Assembly: GCA_009377605.1 (NCBI GenBank)
Contig: WHTT01000030.1
Coordinates: 1-64,000 of the forward strand
Direction: 5' to 3'
DNA: 64,000 nucleotides
From: Luteitalea sp.
GTDB taxonomy: Bacteria; Acidobacteriota; Vicinamibacteria; Vicinamibacterales; Vicinamibacteraceae
Both the position numbers and the translations under genes were made by a program. Positions 9,402-22,405 of the stretch are shown here, piece after piece. The first letter of the stretch is position 1. Every line of letters starts with the position of its first letter. A model generated the notes under the pieces. The model was not told the origin of the DNA. It ran no database searches and worked only from the letters and a program-made list of their open reading frames with translations.

Positions 9402-11711
9402 GTGTCGAACCCGCACCCACCAATCTCTAGCCCTGAGTCGCCAGCTGCTGGCTCCGTCTCCTCTCTGGACGATCTCAACCCAGAGCAGCGCGAAGCGGTT
9501 CTGCATGCAGAAGGTGCGCTGCTCATCCTGGCGGGCGCGGGCTCCGGTAAGACACGTGTGATTGCGCACAGGATCGCGCATCTCGTTGGCAGCGGCCTGG
9601 CCTCGCCGCACGAGGTGCTGGCAGTGACGTTCACCAACAAGGCCGCCGAGGAAATGCGGCAGCGCGTGGCGCGGCTGCTTAGCACCGACCTGCGCGGCCT
9701 CTGGATCTCCACGTTCCATGCGCTGTGTGCACGCTTGCTGCGACGCGAGGCGCCTGCAATTGGCCTCTCGCGCGACTTCGTCATCTATGACGCCTCCGAC
9801 CAGCTCACACTCGTGAAGCGCATCCTCCGGGAGCTACACATCGACGACAAGCTGATCCAGCCGCGAGCGGCCCTCTCGCAGATCAGCGACATCAAGAATC
9901 GGATGCAAGGACCGGAGGGCCTCGAGGGGAGCTGGAACTTTCGTGAGCAGAAGATCGCCGAGATCTTCCGCGCCTACCGGCGCGCTCTCACGGCAGCCAA
10001 CGCGCTCGACTTCGATGATCTCCTCCTCAAGACCGTGGAGCTCCTCGACGACGCCGAGCCGGTCCGCCTGCGGTACTCGCATCAATTCCGCTACGTGATG
10101 GTGGACGAGTACCAGGACACGAACCGTCCGCAATACCTGCTCATTCGCCAGCTCACGTCGGCACACGCCAACATCGCCGTCGTGGGGGATCCGGACCAAT
10201 CCATCTACAAGTGGCGGGGCGCGGATATTCGGAACATTCTCGACTTCGAGCAGGATTATCCCGACGCGACGGTCGTGCGTCTGGAGCGCAACTACCGCTC
10301 GACGCAGATCATCCTCGATGCCGCGTCGTCGGTCATTCGGCAGAACAAGGACCGCAAGGAGAAGCGGCTCTGGACCGATCGCGCGGGCGGCTCGAAGGTG
10401 CTCTACTTCCGTGGAGCGGACGAGCTCCAGGAAGCAGACTTCCTCCGCCGGATGGTTCAGAGCGGCGCAACCGCGGACTCATCGGCAACAATGGCGATCC
10501 TGTACCGCATCAATGCTCAATCGCGCGCCATCGAAGATGCCTTGATGCGCGACGGCATTCCATACCGGATCGTTGGGGGTGTCCGCTTCTACGAGCGCAA
10601 GGAGGTCAAAGATACCCTCGCGTATCTGAAGATCGTGCTCAACCCGCATGACGACGTGAGCTTTCGACGTGTGGTGAACACGCCGGCGCGTGGGATTGGG
10701 AAAGCCGTACTGGAGGCTCTGGACTCGACCGCGCCTCGACCGGAGACGCCCACGCCTCTCCTGGTCACTGCTGGTCTCTTTGAAATCTCCTCCTCCCAGT
10801 CCCTTTGCGCACGGAGCGCGCAGCTCGTGGCCTCCCGCCAGCTCCCCGCTAGAGGTACCGCCGCGCTCAGCGCGTTCATCACACTCATCGAGCGCGTCAG
10901 CGCGCAGGTCCGTCAGCATGCCACCGTGGCGGACTCCGTCTCGCACGTGATCGAGGAGTCAGGCTACCTCCGCATGCTCGAAGAGGACCACAGCGAGGAG
11001 GCTCGCAGTCGCATCGAGAACCTGAAGGAGCTGGTCTCCGCCGCACGCGAGTATGAGCAGCGCGAGCCGGACGCCTCGCTCGGCGGCTTCGTGGACAAGT
11101 TGTCGCTACTCTCCGAGGCAGACGAGACCGAGGGCAGCGCTCAGGCGCGGGTCTGGCTGATGACGCTGCATGCGGCCAAGGGCCTCGAGTTTCCGGTCGT
11201 TGCGATTGCGGGCATGGAAGAGGGCCTCGTGCCGCACACGCGCGCGTTCGAGAACCGCGAGGAGCTCGAAGAAGAGCGCCGCCTCTGCTACGTGGGCATG
11301 ACGCGAGCCCAGGCGCAGCTCGTGCTCACCGGCTCGTACCGCCGTCGCGTCTTCGGCGAATACCAAGCGACGGAACGGTCGCGGTTCCTCGACGAGATCC
11401 CGAGCTCACTCATCGAGGAGCTGCCGGCGTTTGGCGTGCCAGAGCACTCGCGGCGTGCGCCCTTCGAGCGCCGGGCCACACCCTACGGGCGCCGCTCCGT
11501 ACGCGAGACACCACCCAGCTACACGTACGAAGACGAGGACCAGTCTGCGACGGACCTTCGCCCGGGCCAACGTGTTCGCCATCCTCGATTTGGCGTGGGC
11601 ACGATCGTGGGCGTCGAAGGTGCAGACGAGAAACTCAAGCTCACCATCCGGTTCGCAGACTATGGGCAGAAGAAGGTGATGGCTCGCTTCGCACAGCTCG
11701 GGCCCGTCTAG
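9402..11711 (+). CDS. UvrD/PcrA-type ATP-dependent DNA helicase (superfamily 1A)
   Basis: 3'-5' helicase of DNA repair and replication-conflict resolution. The 769-residue protein has all SF1A motifs. Walker A is [10 protein letters not shown] near residue 45, motif Ia is AVTFTNKAA, and Walker B is [12 protein letters not shown] near 230. Motif III is [13 protein letters not shown], motif IV is LERNYRST, and motif V/VI regions are [11 protein letters not shown] and [10 protein letters not shown] short Pro/Ser-rich insertion (about residues 445-490) separates domain 2B blocks. The C-terminal [16 protein letters not shown] segment is the RNA-polymerase-interacting Tudor-like tail typical of PcrA. 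The start is a GTG with little Shine-Dalgarno. UvrD and PcrA cannot be told apart from sequence alone. Confidence 0.95.
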   Translation: MSNPHPPISSPESPAAGSVSSLDDLNPEQREAVLHAEGALLILAGAGSGKTRVIAHRIAHLVGSGLASPHEVLAVTFTNKAAEEMRQRVARLLSTDLRGLWISTFHALCARLLRREAPAIGLSRDFVIYDASDQLTLVKRILRELHIDDKLIQPRAALSQISDIKNRMQGPEGLEGSWNFREQKIAEIFRAYRRALTAANALDFDDLLLKTVELLDDAEPVRLRYSHQFRYVMVDEYQDTNRPQYLLIRQLTSAHANIAVVGDPDQSIYKWRGADIRNILDFEQDYPDATVVRLERNYRSTQIILDAASSVIRQNKDRKEKRLWTDRAGGSKVLYFRGADELQEADFLRRMVQSGATADSSATMAILYRINAQSRAIEDALMRDGIPYRIVGGVRFYERKEVKDTLAYLKIVLNPHDDVSFRRVVNTPARGIGKAVLEALDSTAPRPETPTPLLVTAGLFEISSSQSLCARSAQLVASRQLPARGTAALSAFITLIERVSAQVRQHATVADSVSHVIEESGYLRMLEEDHSEEARSRIENLKELVSAAREYEQREPDASLGGFVDKLSLLSEADETEGSAQARVWLMTLHAAKGLEFPVVAIAGMEEGLVPHTRAFENREELEEERRLCYVGMTRAQAQLVLTGSYRRRVFGEYQATERSRFLDEIPSSLIEELPAFGVPEHSRRAPFERRATPYGRRSVRETPPSYTYEDEDQSATDLRPGQRVRHPRFGVGTIVGVEGADEKLKLTIRFADYGQKKVMARFAQLGPV

Positions 11712-11746
11712 CACAATCGGCATTTCGCGGATGTAGACTTAGGGCT

Positions 11747-12733
<987 letters not shown>

Positions 12734-12763
12734 GGCTTGGGTCACCGGGTCACCCAGTCACCG

Positions 12764-15313
12764 TTACTCTTCCTCCGGCGATGAGTCGCTGTCGACCGTC
12801 TCGGCGGGACCGCCGTTCTCGCCACCTTCCCCGTTTTCTCCGTTCTCCCCATTCTCCGGAACGATATCGAGTCGCGCGATCGCAACAACGCCATCGTCAT
12901 CGTGGATGTCGATGAGGCGCACGCCCTGTGTCACGCGGCCAATGAGCCTGAGCGTCCCTGTAGGCATCCGCAGCACTTTGCCTTTTTGCGTGGCGAGCAT
13001 CAGCTCGTTCTCGCCCGTCACGTAGACCATGCCGACTACCGGGCCATTGCGCTCGGTGGTTTGGATGTTGATGACGCCGTAGCCCCCGCGCGATTGCAGC
13101 CGATATTCCTCGAGCAGCGTACGCTTGCCGTAGCCGTGGGCAGTGACGGTGAGCACGGCGCCGCCAGGCGTCACCGCGTTCAGTCCCACCACCTCGTCTC
13201 CCTCGCGCAGCGAGATGCCACGCACGCCGTATGCTGTTCGGCCTGTCGGCCGCACGTCGCCCTCGGCAAACCGAATGGCCACGCCTTGGCGCGTGGCGAG
13301 CACGATCTCGTGACTCCCCTCGGTGCGCCGCGCCGCAATCACGCGATCTTCTGGGTCGACGCCCATGGCGATGATGCCACCGGCGCGCGCGTTGCGATAT
13401 GCGTAAAGATCGGTCTTCTTGATGACGCCCTGGTGCGTTCCCGCGACGATGAACTGCCGGCCCTCCTCCGCAGGCCACTCGCGCACGGCGACAATAGCAG
13501 CGACTTTCTCCTCGGGTACCATCTGTACAAGGTTTGCAATCGCCTTGCCCTTGCCATCCGGCCCGACGTCGGGAATCTCGTAGACGCGCAGCGCGTAGAC
13601 ACGGCCGCGGTCCGAGAACACCAGCAGGTAGGCGTGTGACGATGCCACGAACAACTGCGTGACGTAGTCTTCGGCTCTGAGCGTCATTCCACGGCGGCCC
13701 TTGCCGCCACGGCCCTGCGCCCGGTAGGCGGAGATCGCGGTCCGCTTGATGTAACCGGTCCCGCTCACCGTAATCGCCATCTCCTCGTCCGGGATGAGAT
13801 CCTCCATGCGGAAGTCTTCACCCTCTTGCTCGAGGATCTCGGTGCGGCGGTCGTCGTCGTAGGTATCGCGCACATCCCGCAGCTCCCTGATGACGATCTC
13901 CATCAGGAGCCGATCGCTGGCGAGAGTCTCCCGCAGCCGCTCGATCGTCTGCAACACGTCCGCAAGCTCGTCGAGAATCTTTTGCCGCTCCAGCCCAGTC
14001 AGGCGTTGGAGCTGCATGTCCAGGATGGCTTGCGCCTGGATCTGGGTCAGCCCGAACTGACCCATGAGCCCCTCGCGGGCCTCCGCCGGGCTCTTCGCCG
14101 CACGAATGAGCGCGATGACGGCATCGAGATGGTCGAGGGCGATCTTGAGGCCTTCGAGGATGTGCGCCCGAGCTTCGGCCTTCTTCAGCTCGAACTCGGT
14201 GCGGCGGCGCACGACTTCCCGCCGAAATTCGACGAAGTGGTCGATGACGTCGACAAGCGGTAAGACCCGCGGCCGGCCGCCAACCACCGCCAGCATGATC
14301 ACGCCGAAGGTCGTCTGCAGCGCCGAGTGCTTGTAGAGGTTGTTGAGGACGACATCGGGCAACGCATCGCGCTTGAGCTCGATCACGATCCGCAGCCCCT
14401 CTCGGTCCGATTCATCGCGGAGGTCCGAGATACCTTCGATCGTCTTCTCGCGCACCAGGTCCGCAATGCGCTCGACCAGCTTGGCCTTGTTGACCTGGTA
14501 CGGGATTTCCGTCACCACGATTGCTTGCCGATCGCCCCGCGGCAGATCTTCGACAGTCGTGCGAGCGCGCAACGTGATCACGCCGCGGCCACCCCGATAA
14601 GCCTCATAGATCCCGCGCTTGCCGACAATGATGCCGCCGGTTGGGAAGTCCGGACCGGGCACCAACTGCATGAGACGACGCTGGCGGTCGTCACGCGCCA
14701 GACGCGTCCCGTCGAGCGCTGGCTCGGTGATGGCAATGGTCGCGTCGACGACTTCACGCAGGTTGTGCGGCGGGATGTTGGTCGCCATCCCGACGGCGAT
14801 CCCGGACGACCCATTGACCAGGAGGTTCGGGAAGGGCGTGGGGAGGACAACCGGCTCCTCGGTCGTCTCGTCGTAGTTCGCGATGAAGTCGACCGTGTCG
14901 TGCCCGAGGTCGGCCATCATCCCTTCCGCCAAGGCTTCCAGCCGCGCCTCCGTGTAGCGCATGGCCGCCGGCGGATCGCCATCCATCGACCCGAAGTTCC
15001 CCTGGCCGTCCACCAGGGGGTACCGCATGTTGAAGTCCTGGGCGAGCCGAACGAGCGTGTCGTAAATTGACTGGTCGCCGTGGGGGTGGAAGTTCCCCAT
15101 GACCTCGCCGACGATCTTGGCGCACTTGCGGTAGGCCCGGCTCGAGCCGAGCCCCATCAGCCGCATCCCGTAGAGCACGCGGCGGTGCGCCGGCTTGAGC
15201 CCATCACGGATGTCTGGCAGCGCCCGACCGATGATCACGCTCATCGCGTAATCCAGGTACGAGCGCTTCATTTCATCTTCGATGGCGACGGGGATGCGGG
15301 TCGAGGTGGTCAT
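12764..15313 (-). CDS. gyrA: DNA gyrase subunit A
   Basis: Breakage-reunion subunit of DNA gyrase, 849 residues. The N-terminus has [20 protein letters not shown]. The catalytic tyrosine is in [10 protein letters not shown] (residue about 120). The GyrA-box-like QGRGGKG is present in the C-terminal beta-pinwheel region, which favours gyrase over topoisomerase IV. The quinolone-determining loop reads [10 protein letters not shown], so glutamine sits where E. coli has Ser83. The C-terminus is an acidic Gly-Glu-Asn tail with repeated GEN units (about the last 35 residues), an acidic tail of the kind known to tune E. coli GyrA wrapping. It lies 13 bp downstream of gyrB. Confidence 0.98.
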   Translation of the reverse strand: MTTSTRIPVAIEDEMKRSYLDYAMSVIIGRALPDIRDGLKPAHRRVLYGMRLMGLGSSRAYRKCAKIVGEVMGNFHPHGDQSIYDTLVRLAQDFNMRYPLVDGQGNFGSMDGDPPAAMRYTEARLEALAEGMMADLGHDTVDFIANYDETTEEPVVLPTPFPNLLVNGSSGIAVGMATNIPPHNLREVVDATIAITEPALDGTRLARDDRQRRLMQLVPGPDFPTGGIIVGKRGIYEAYRGGRGVITLRARTTVEDLPRGDRQAIVVTEIPYQVNKAKLVERIADLVREKTIEGISDLRDESDREGLRIVIELKRDALPDVVLNNLYKHSALQTTFGVIMLAVVGGRPRVLPLVDVIDHFVEFRREVVRRRTEFELKKAEARAHILEGLKIALDHLDAVIALIRAAKSPAEAREGLMGQFGLTQIQAQAILDMQLQRLTGLERQKILDELADVLQTIERLRETLASDRLLMEIVIRELRDVRDTYDDDRRTEILEQEGEDFRMEDLIPDEEMAITVSGTGYIKRTAISAYRAQGRGGKGRRGMTLRAEDYVTQLFVASSHAYLLVFSDRGRVYALRVYEIPDVGPDGKGKAIANLVQMVPEEKVAAIVAVREWPAEEGRQFIVAGTHQGVIKKTDLYAYRNARAGGIIAMGVDPEDRVIAARRTEGSHEIVLATRQGVAIRFAEGDVRPTGRTAYGVRGISLREGDEVVGLNAVTPGGAVLTVTAHGYGKRTLLEEYRLQSRGGYGVINIQTTERNGPVVGMVYVTGENELMLATQKGKVLRMPTGTLRLIGRVTQGVRLIDIHDDDGVVAIARLDIVPENGENGENGEGGENGGPAETVDSDSSPEEE

Positions 15314-15326
15314 GCAAACAAGGGGT

Positions 15327-17987
<2,661 letters not shown>

Positions 17988-19106
17988 TCAGATGCGCATC
18001 GGCATGATCACGTAGGTGTAGTCGTAGCCGTCGACACCCACGGGCTTCAGGAGCGCTTGGCTCGCCTCATCCTTCAAGGAGAGACTGATGGTATCGCTCT
18101 CCACCGCTCCGAGGAAATCGAGCACGTACTGAGCATTGAAGCAAATCTGCAACGCGGCCCCTTCGTAGTCGACGAGCAGCTCCTCACGGGCTTCTCCGAC
18201 TTCTGGGCTGCTCGACGTGACCTCGACCTTGCCGGGTGCGATCTGGAACTTCACGGCTCGAGAGCGCTCGTTCGACAGCAGTGCGACGCGTCGCACTGCG
18301 TTGTTGATGCGCTCGCGGTCGAACGTCACGGTCTTGTCGTTTCCCTTTGGAATCACTCGCTCATAGGCTGGAAATTGCGCATCCATCATCCGCGAAATGA
18401 GTGTCCGACCCTCCACGCGGAAGAAAAGGTGGTTCTCGGATCGCTCATAAGCAATCGCCTCCTTGCCCTCACCGAGCAGCTTGCTCAGCTCGAGCGTCGT
18501 CTTCCTTGGCAAGAGCACCTTCACACCTTCGTCGTCATCGGACACCTTCGCGTCGCCGTTCTCGCGCGGCACCGTGACGAGGGCAAGGCGATGACCATCG
18601 GTCGCAACCAAGGTCATCTGTTCAGGCTTTAGGATGAAGAGCGCCCCGTTCAGGTAGTACCGCGTATCCTCCCCCGTCATGGCAAACTGCGTCTTCTCGA
18701 CCATGTGCTTGAGGGACTCACGCGGTAGCGTGGCCACGGCCTCGCCCGCGTCCGGCAGCTGTGGGAACTCATCCCGTGGCAGCGTCGACAATCGCGATTC
18801 GAAGCGTTCAGCCGCCACTTTAACGCCGCTCTTGTCCTGCTCGATTCGTACGTCCGTCTCGGGCAGCGCCTTGATGATCTCGTACAGCTTCTTCGCTGGG
18901 AGGGTGACGGCACCTTGCTTGGCCACCGAGGCCGCACAGCGGCTCCGAAGACCAACCTCGGTGTCGGTCGCGGCAAGCTCGACACTCTCACCGCCCGCCT
19001 GCACCAAGACATTGGCAAGCACCGGCAGCGTAGTCTTGCGCTCCACGATACCTTGGAAGAACTGCAGCTCACGGAGCAGGTCACTCTTCCGGACGACGAG
19101 TTCCAT
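17988..19106 (-). CDS. dnaN: DNA polymerase III beta sliding clamp
   Basis: Ring-shaped processivity clamp, 372 residues, normal length. It starts MELVVRKSDLLRELQFFQGI and continues RKTTLPVLANVLVQA, the usual beginning of clamp domain 1. The C-terminus ends YDYTYVIMPMRI, the conserved hydrophobic-cleft tail where clamp-binding motifs dock. The frame is open up to 19184, but the extra 26 residues are not family-like, so the internal ATG at 19106 is used. It lies downstream of dnaA on the same strand, separated by an unusually long gap carrying origin-like sequence. Confidence 0.97.
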   Translation of the reverse strand: MELVVRKSDLLRELQFFQGIVERKTTLPVLANVLVQAGGESVELAATDTEVGLRSRCAASVAKQGAVTLPAKKLYEIIKALPETDVRIEQDKSGVKVAAERFESRLSTLPRDEFPQLPDAGEAVATLPRESLKHMVEKTQFAMTGEDTRYYLNGALFILKPEQMTLVATDGHRLALVTVPRENGDAKVSDDDEGVKVLLPRKTTLELSKLLGEGKEAIAYERSENHLFFRVEGRTLISRMMDAQFPAYERVIPKGNDKTVTFDRERINNAVRRVALLSNERSRAVKFQIAPGKVEVTSSSPEVGEAREELLVDYEGAALQICFNAQYVLDFLGAVESDTISLSLKDEASQALLKPVGVDGYDYTYVIMPMRI

Positions 19107-19239
19107 TAACGTGCTGTCCTTGGTCTGTCGCACTGCCCGGCCGTCGACGGGCGGCAAGCTCGAAAAGCTGGTGAGCCTCTCCACAGGCGGCGGGTGCGTT
19201 GTTTGTGCCCCTTGAAGGACCTTTCGGCAATCCCTTCCA

Positions 19240-19470
19240 TCGGTCCTTCAGTAATCTAGCCTTAGAGATAAACCAACATAGAATTATAGCAAGAATAAGA
19301 CGTGTTGAAAAGGCGGACGCGTCAATTACTACTTGTCCTTCAGATACTTAGAGCGCTAAATCCCTGTGGATCCACGGTGTGCCTGTAAGCGGACCTCTTG
19401 TGGGTAACGGCGGCGCTCGAAGCATCGACAGAACATCCACAGACGCCACGTCGGATCATCTGTGGAAAAT
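19240..19470. other. Candidate origin of replication (oriC, dnaA-dnaN side)
   Basis: An AT-rich stretch at about 19247-19312 stands out from the GC-rich surroundings and could be the DNA-unwinding element. Next to it are DnaA-box-like 9-mers. TGTGGGTAA is at 19399-19407 (one mismatch to the TTATCCACA complement) and TGTGGAAAA at 19461-19469 (one mismatch). Weaker ones with two mismatches are TGTGGATCC at 19365-19373 and ACATCCACA at 19433-19441. Position between dnaA and dnaN is a classical oriC site. GC skew and DnaA binding have not been measured. Confidence 0.6.
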
Positions 19471-19473
19471 CGC

Positions 19474-19534
19474 GGCCGGCTCGCCGAGGCGGCCCTACAC
19501 TTTGTCAATGGTAGGGCGCGTTCGCCGAACGCGC
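19474..19534. repeat. Inverted pair of REP-like elements inside the dnaA-dnaN gap
   Basis: 19474-19498 is a slightly diverged type A hairpin ending in CTAC. 19511-19534 is GTAG plus a type B hairpin (GCGCGTTCG/CGAACGCGC). The arrangement and 12-bp spacer mirror the pair at 9134-9217, but here it sits directly beside the DnaA-box cluster and the dnaA stop codon. Confidence 0.8.
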
Positions 19535-19558
19535 CGCGCTCGCGAACCCCGTTTCAGG

Positions 19559-20887
19559 TTACCGAAAGTTGTCGATGAAGCTGTTGATAATCCTGTTGAA
19601 ATCCGTGTCTCGCTTGCGCAGCTCCTCCACCTTTCCTATCGAGTGAATAACCGTCGAGTGGTGCTTGTTGAAGGCGCGACCAATCTCTGGGAGTGACGCC
19701 TTGGTCAACTCCTTGGAGAGGAACATGGCGATCTGGCGAGGCATGACGACCGATTTGGAGTTGTCCTTGGATCGCAGCTCGCTCAGTCGCAGTTGGTAGT
19801 AGTCGGCGACGAATTTCTGCACGGCGTCGATCGTGACGGCGCGGTCGTCGCCGCTTAGGACGTTCTTGAGCACGTCGTGTGCGAGGGCGACGGTGATCTC
19901 GCGCCCGGTCAATGACGCGTACGCCACGAGGCGAATGAGGGATCCTTCGAGCTCTCGAATATTCGACTTGATCTTGCTGGCGATATAGAGCGCAACGTTG
20001 TCGGGAAGCGGTACAGCCTCGGCTTCTGCTTTCTTCTTGAGAATCGCCACCTTCGTTTCGAGATCCGGTGGTTGGATATCGGCGATGAGCCCCCAGTTGA
20101 AGCGCGATCGCAAGCGCTCCTCGAGCTGTGGGATCTCGTGTGGTGGACAATCGCTCGTGATGACGATCTGCTTCGACGCGTCGTACAGCGCATTGAACGT
20201 GTGGAAGAACTCTACCTGTGTTCCTTCTTTGCCGGCCATGAACTGCACGTCGTCGATCAGCAGGACTTCCACGTTCCGATAGCGCTCACGAAACTCGATG
20301 ATGCGCTCCAGTTTGAGCGCATTGATCATCTCGTTCATGAAGCGCTCAGCAGAGATGTAGGTGAGGCGGGCGCCCTTCATGTGGCGCAGCACGTAGTGCC
20401 CGACGGCGTGCATCAAATGCGTCTTGCCGAGACCGACACCGCCGTAGATGTAGAGGGGGTTGTACGAGCGCGACGGGGCCTCGGCGACGGCGCGGCAAGC
20501 GGCGTGCGCGAACTGGTTGGACGAGGCCACCACGAAGGTGTCGAACGTGTATCGAGGATTGAGGCGGGCGCCGGAGACGGGGGCATCGGCCTCTTCGGGC
20601 GTGAAGAGCTCGTGATCGAGCGACGCGCTCTCAGGTGCCGAGGGGGGATCTTGGGCCACGAAGGCAATCTCGATACCGGCACGGCCGATAGAGGTGAGCG
20701 CCTCAGACAATACTCCCTTGTAGTGTCTGGTCAGCCAATCGCCAAACACATTGCTCGGCACCCCGACGAGCAGCCGGGTGCCCTCGTCCCGAATGAACGA
20801 GGTGGGGCGAAACCAGGTGTTGAAGATGTGGCGGTTCACCCGCGTCTCCACCACAGCCAGCACCTGATCCCAAATGACCACGTTCAT
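19559..20887 (-). CDS. dnaA: Chromosomal replication initiator protein DnaA
   Basis: AAA+ initiator that binds DnaA boxes and melts oriC. From the ATG at 20887 it is 442 residues, starting MNVVIWDQVLAVVETRVN (domain I, with the conserved Trp); an in-frame ATG 24 bp upstream is less family-like. Domain II is short. Domain III begins NPRYTFDTFVVASSNQFAHA, with Walker A GGVGLGKTHL and Walker B LLIDDVQF. Domain IV ends with the DNA-binding helix-turn-helix and signature KASLPEIGRAFNKHHSTVIH. Candidate DnaA boxes lie both downstream (19365-19469) and upstream (21120-21151), suggesting autoregulation and a bipartite origin. Confidence 0.98.
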   Translation of the reverse strand: MNVVIWDQVLAVVETRVNRHIFNTWFRPTSFIRDEGTRLLVGVPSNVFGDWLTRHYKGVLSEALTSIGRAGIEIAFVAQDPPSAPESASLDHELFTPEEADAPVSGARLNPRYTFDTFVVASSNQFAHAACRAVAEAPSRSYNPLYIYGGVGLGKTHLMHAVGHYVLRHMKGARLTYISAERFMNEMINALKLERIIEFRERYRNVEVLLIDDVQFMAGKEGTQVEFFHTFNALYDASKQIVITSDCPPHEIPQLEERLRSRFNWGLIADIQPPDLETKVAILKKKAEAEAVPLPDNVALYIASKIKSNIRELEGSLIRLVAYASLTGREITVALAHDVLKNVLSGDDRAVTIDAVQKFVADYYQLRLSELRSKDNSKSVVMPRQIAMFLSKELTKASLPEIGRAFNKHHSTVIHSIGKVEELRKRDTDFNRIINSFIDNFR

Positions 20888-21418
20888 CACAGCCCTGTAA
20901 CCGCCTTGCATCAGAATGGTCGGCGGGTGGCGCCGAGAAGATCGATCTTACTCGATGACGAGCCTGACCTTTCGCCATCTCCGGCCGTCGCAGCGCGCCC
21001 TCCGCCGCGTTGGGGAGGTAGGCGAAAACAGACAAGTATCGGTTGTAATTGTCTGTGGTCTAGACGAAAGTGGTCTCTACTCCTAGCTCTGTCGCGTGCG
21101 TCGAGGCGAAGGCCCTGGAATTTCCACAGTTTTTTCCACAGGTGTGGAAAACTTCGTATAACAGCCGTTCAAGTTGGGTCGTTTAGGGAGCCACCGTGAG
21201 GCACCGCGAAGGTATCATGGCTGGTGCCGTCGCGCAACTGCTCCAGCAGGAATTGTCGTGTCGCAAACGCCCGCGAGATTGACAGGGCTCGTGCCAGCCC
21301 GGTACGATAACGGGTTCTTGTTCGTGTAGCGAGGACGCCTCGGCGACGCGTCCATACTGACGCTATGGTGGGGCGTGTTTGCCGAACGCGCCGCGAGCTT
21401 GGTCGAAAGAAAGGCATC
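20888..21418. other. Intergenic region between divergent dnaA and rpmH
   Basis: No convincing gene is present. The region contains the DnaA-box palindrome listed separately and a decayed REP pair (about 21326-21398) whose stems match types A and B with several mismatches. The leading-strand genes on either side diverge from here, consistent with proximity to the replication origin. Confidence 0.7.
21120..21151. promoter_or_regulatory. DnaA-box palindrome upstream of dnaA (possible second origin module)
   Basis: TTTTCCACA (21132-21140) and TGTGGAAAA (21143-21151) form a perfect inverted repeat with a 2-bp spacer. A third, weaker box ATTTCCACA is at 21120-21128. Each arm has one mismatch to TTATCCACA. 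These could serve dnaA autoregulation or be one half of a bipartite oriC. Confidence 0.65.
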
Positions 21419-21601
21419 ATGAAGCGTACTTATCAGCCCAGTCGGCGCCGTCGCCTTCGTACGCACGGCTTCCTGGTCCGGATGCGTACGAAGAGCGGAC
21501 GCTCGATCCTGAAGCGGCGTCGCGCGAAGGGACGGAAGCGGCTGGCTGTTTCCGGCTCGACGCGACCCGACTCGCCGCGTGCGAGCGGATCCCGTCGCTG
21601 A
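21419..21601 (+). CDS. rpmH: 50S ribosomal protein L34
   Basis: Small basic ribosomal protein of the large subunit. The 60-residue product starts [20 protein letters not shown] and continues [20 protein letters not shown], the near-invariant L34 sequence. Typical L34 ends near residue 44-46 after RLA-(V/S)S; here a tail of about 14 residues rich in Ser, Arg and Pro is added. The ATG at 21419 has GAAAGAAAGG just upstream. It is the first gene of the rightward rpmH-rnpA-yidD-yidC-khpB string that leaves the origin. Confidence 0.97.
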   Translation: MKRTYQPSRRRRLRTHGFLVRMRTKSGRSILKRRRAKGRKRLAVSGSTRPDSPRASGSRR

Positions 21602-21645
21602 GAATCAGGAATCAGGATTGGCGATTCGGGATTCAGAGGAATGGC
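21601..21645. repeat. Short tandem repeat after rpmH (AATCAGG-type)
   Basis: Units such as GAATCAGGAATCAGGA followed by variants lie in the 160-bp rpmH-rnpA gap. The same unit recurs at 48880-48915, where it supplies the 3' end of a response-regulator gene, and a related unit is at 61922-61965. Confidence 0.7.
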
Positions 21646-21758
21646 CCTGACTGGCCGTAGGCTGCGGGAGGCCAGCAAGGTTTGGCGAACACTACAGGGG
21701 TCCGCCTTCGCGGCTTGGCCGCTTCGGCGAGACAGCCTTCGCTCGAGTGAGGCCTTGC

Positions 21759-22115
21759 ATGCGCCACACGTTCAGGCCGACCGAGCGCATTCAGCGACGC
21801 GCCGACTTCCAGCGGATCTACACTCAAGGACAGAAGCTGCACGGGCGGTTCATGACGCTGTTCGTGCTCGCGACCGACGCCGTGGGGACGCGCCTCGGTG
21901 TGGCCGCGACGCGGAAGCTTGGCGACGCGGTGCGGCGCAACCGGGCCAAGCGCCTCGCGCGGGAATTGTTCCGGCGGCACAAGCCGACGCCCGGTATCGA
22001 TCTCGTGCTCGTGCCCAAGCGCGAGCTCCTGGCCCAATCGTTCACTCGCCTCGAGACGGAATTCGACACCATGATCCGCCGCGCGGGCGGCCGGCAACGA
22101 TCGACACGTCCGTGA
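21759..22115 (+). CDS. rnpA: Ribonuclease P protein component
   Basis: Protein subunit of RNase P, which matures tRNA 5' ends with the rnpB RNA. The 118-residue product begins MRHTFRPTERIQRRADFQRI. It contains the family RNR signature as GDAVRRNRAKRLARELFR near residues 60-77. The ATG at 21759 is preferred over a GTG at 21747 because GAGTGAGG lies at a suitable distance. The stop overlaps the GTG start of yidD (GTGA), so the two are translationally coupled. Confidence 0.95.
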   Translation: MRHTFRPTERIQRRADFQRIYTQGQKLHGRFMTLFVLATDAVGTRLGVAATRKLGDAVRRNRAKRLARELFRRHKPTPGIDLVLVPKRELLAQSFTRLETEFDTMIRRAGGRQRSTRP

Positions 22116-22402
22116 CGCACATCCTTCATACTTCGCTCGTGATCTTTGCCGTCGCCGCGGTGCGGGCTTACCAGGTCCTGCTCTCGCCGTTCGCGGGCGG
22201 CGCATGCCGCTTCCAGCCGACGTGCTCGGAGTACGCAGCGGAGGCGCTGACGATCCACGGCTTCTTCAGAGGTGGTTGGCTTGCTCTGAAGCGATTCGCT
22301 CGTTGTCACCCGCTCGGACCTGCGGGTTGGGACGCCGTACCCGCGCCCGATAGCTCCACGGGCACCAACGAGCGACGCTTGGACCGCCACCAAAGAGCCT
22401 GA
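22112..22402 (+). CDS. yidD: Membrane protein insertion efficiency factor YidD
   Basis: Small membrane-associated protein thought to aid YidC-dependent insertion. It is 96 residues from a GTG overlapping the rnpA stop by 4 bp. The conserved core is YQVLLSPFAGGACRFQPTCSEYAAEA (quoted in part: SPFAGGACRFQPTCSEYA), then GWLALKRFARCHPLGPAGWD with the family's CHP motif. An N-terminal amphipathic or membrane helix (LVIFAVAAVRAYQVL) fits its known location at the inner membrane. The tail after about residue 78 is not conserved. Confidence 0.95.
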   Translation: MTHILHTSLVIFAVAAVRAYQVLLSPFAGGACRFQPTCSEYAAEALTIHGFFRGGWLALKRFARCHPLGPAGWDAVPAPDSSTGTNERRLDRHQRA

Positions 22403-22405
22403 TTC

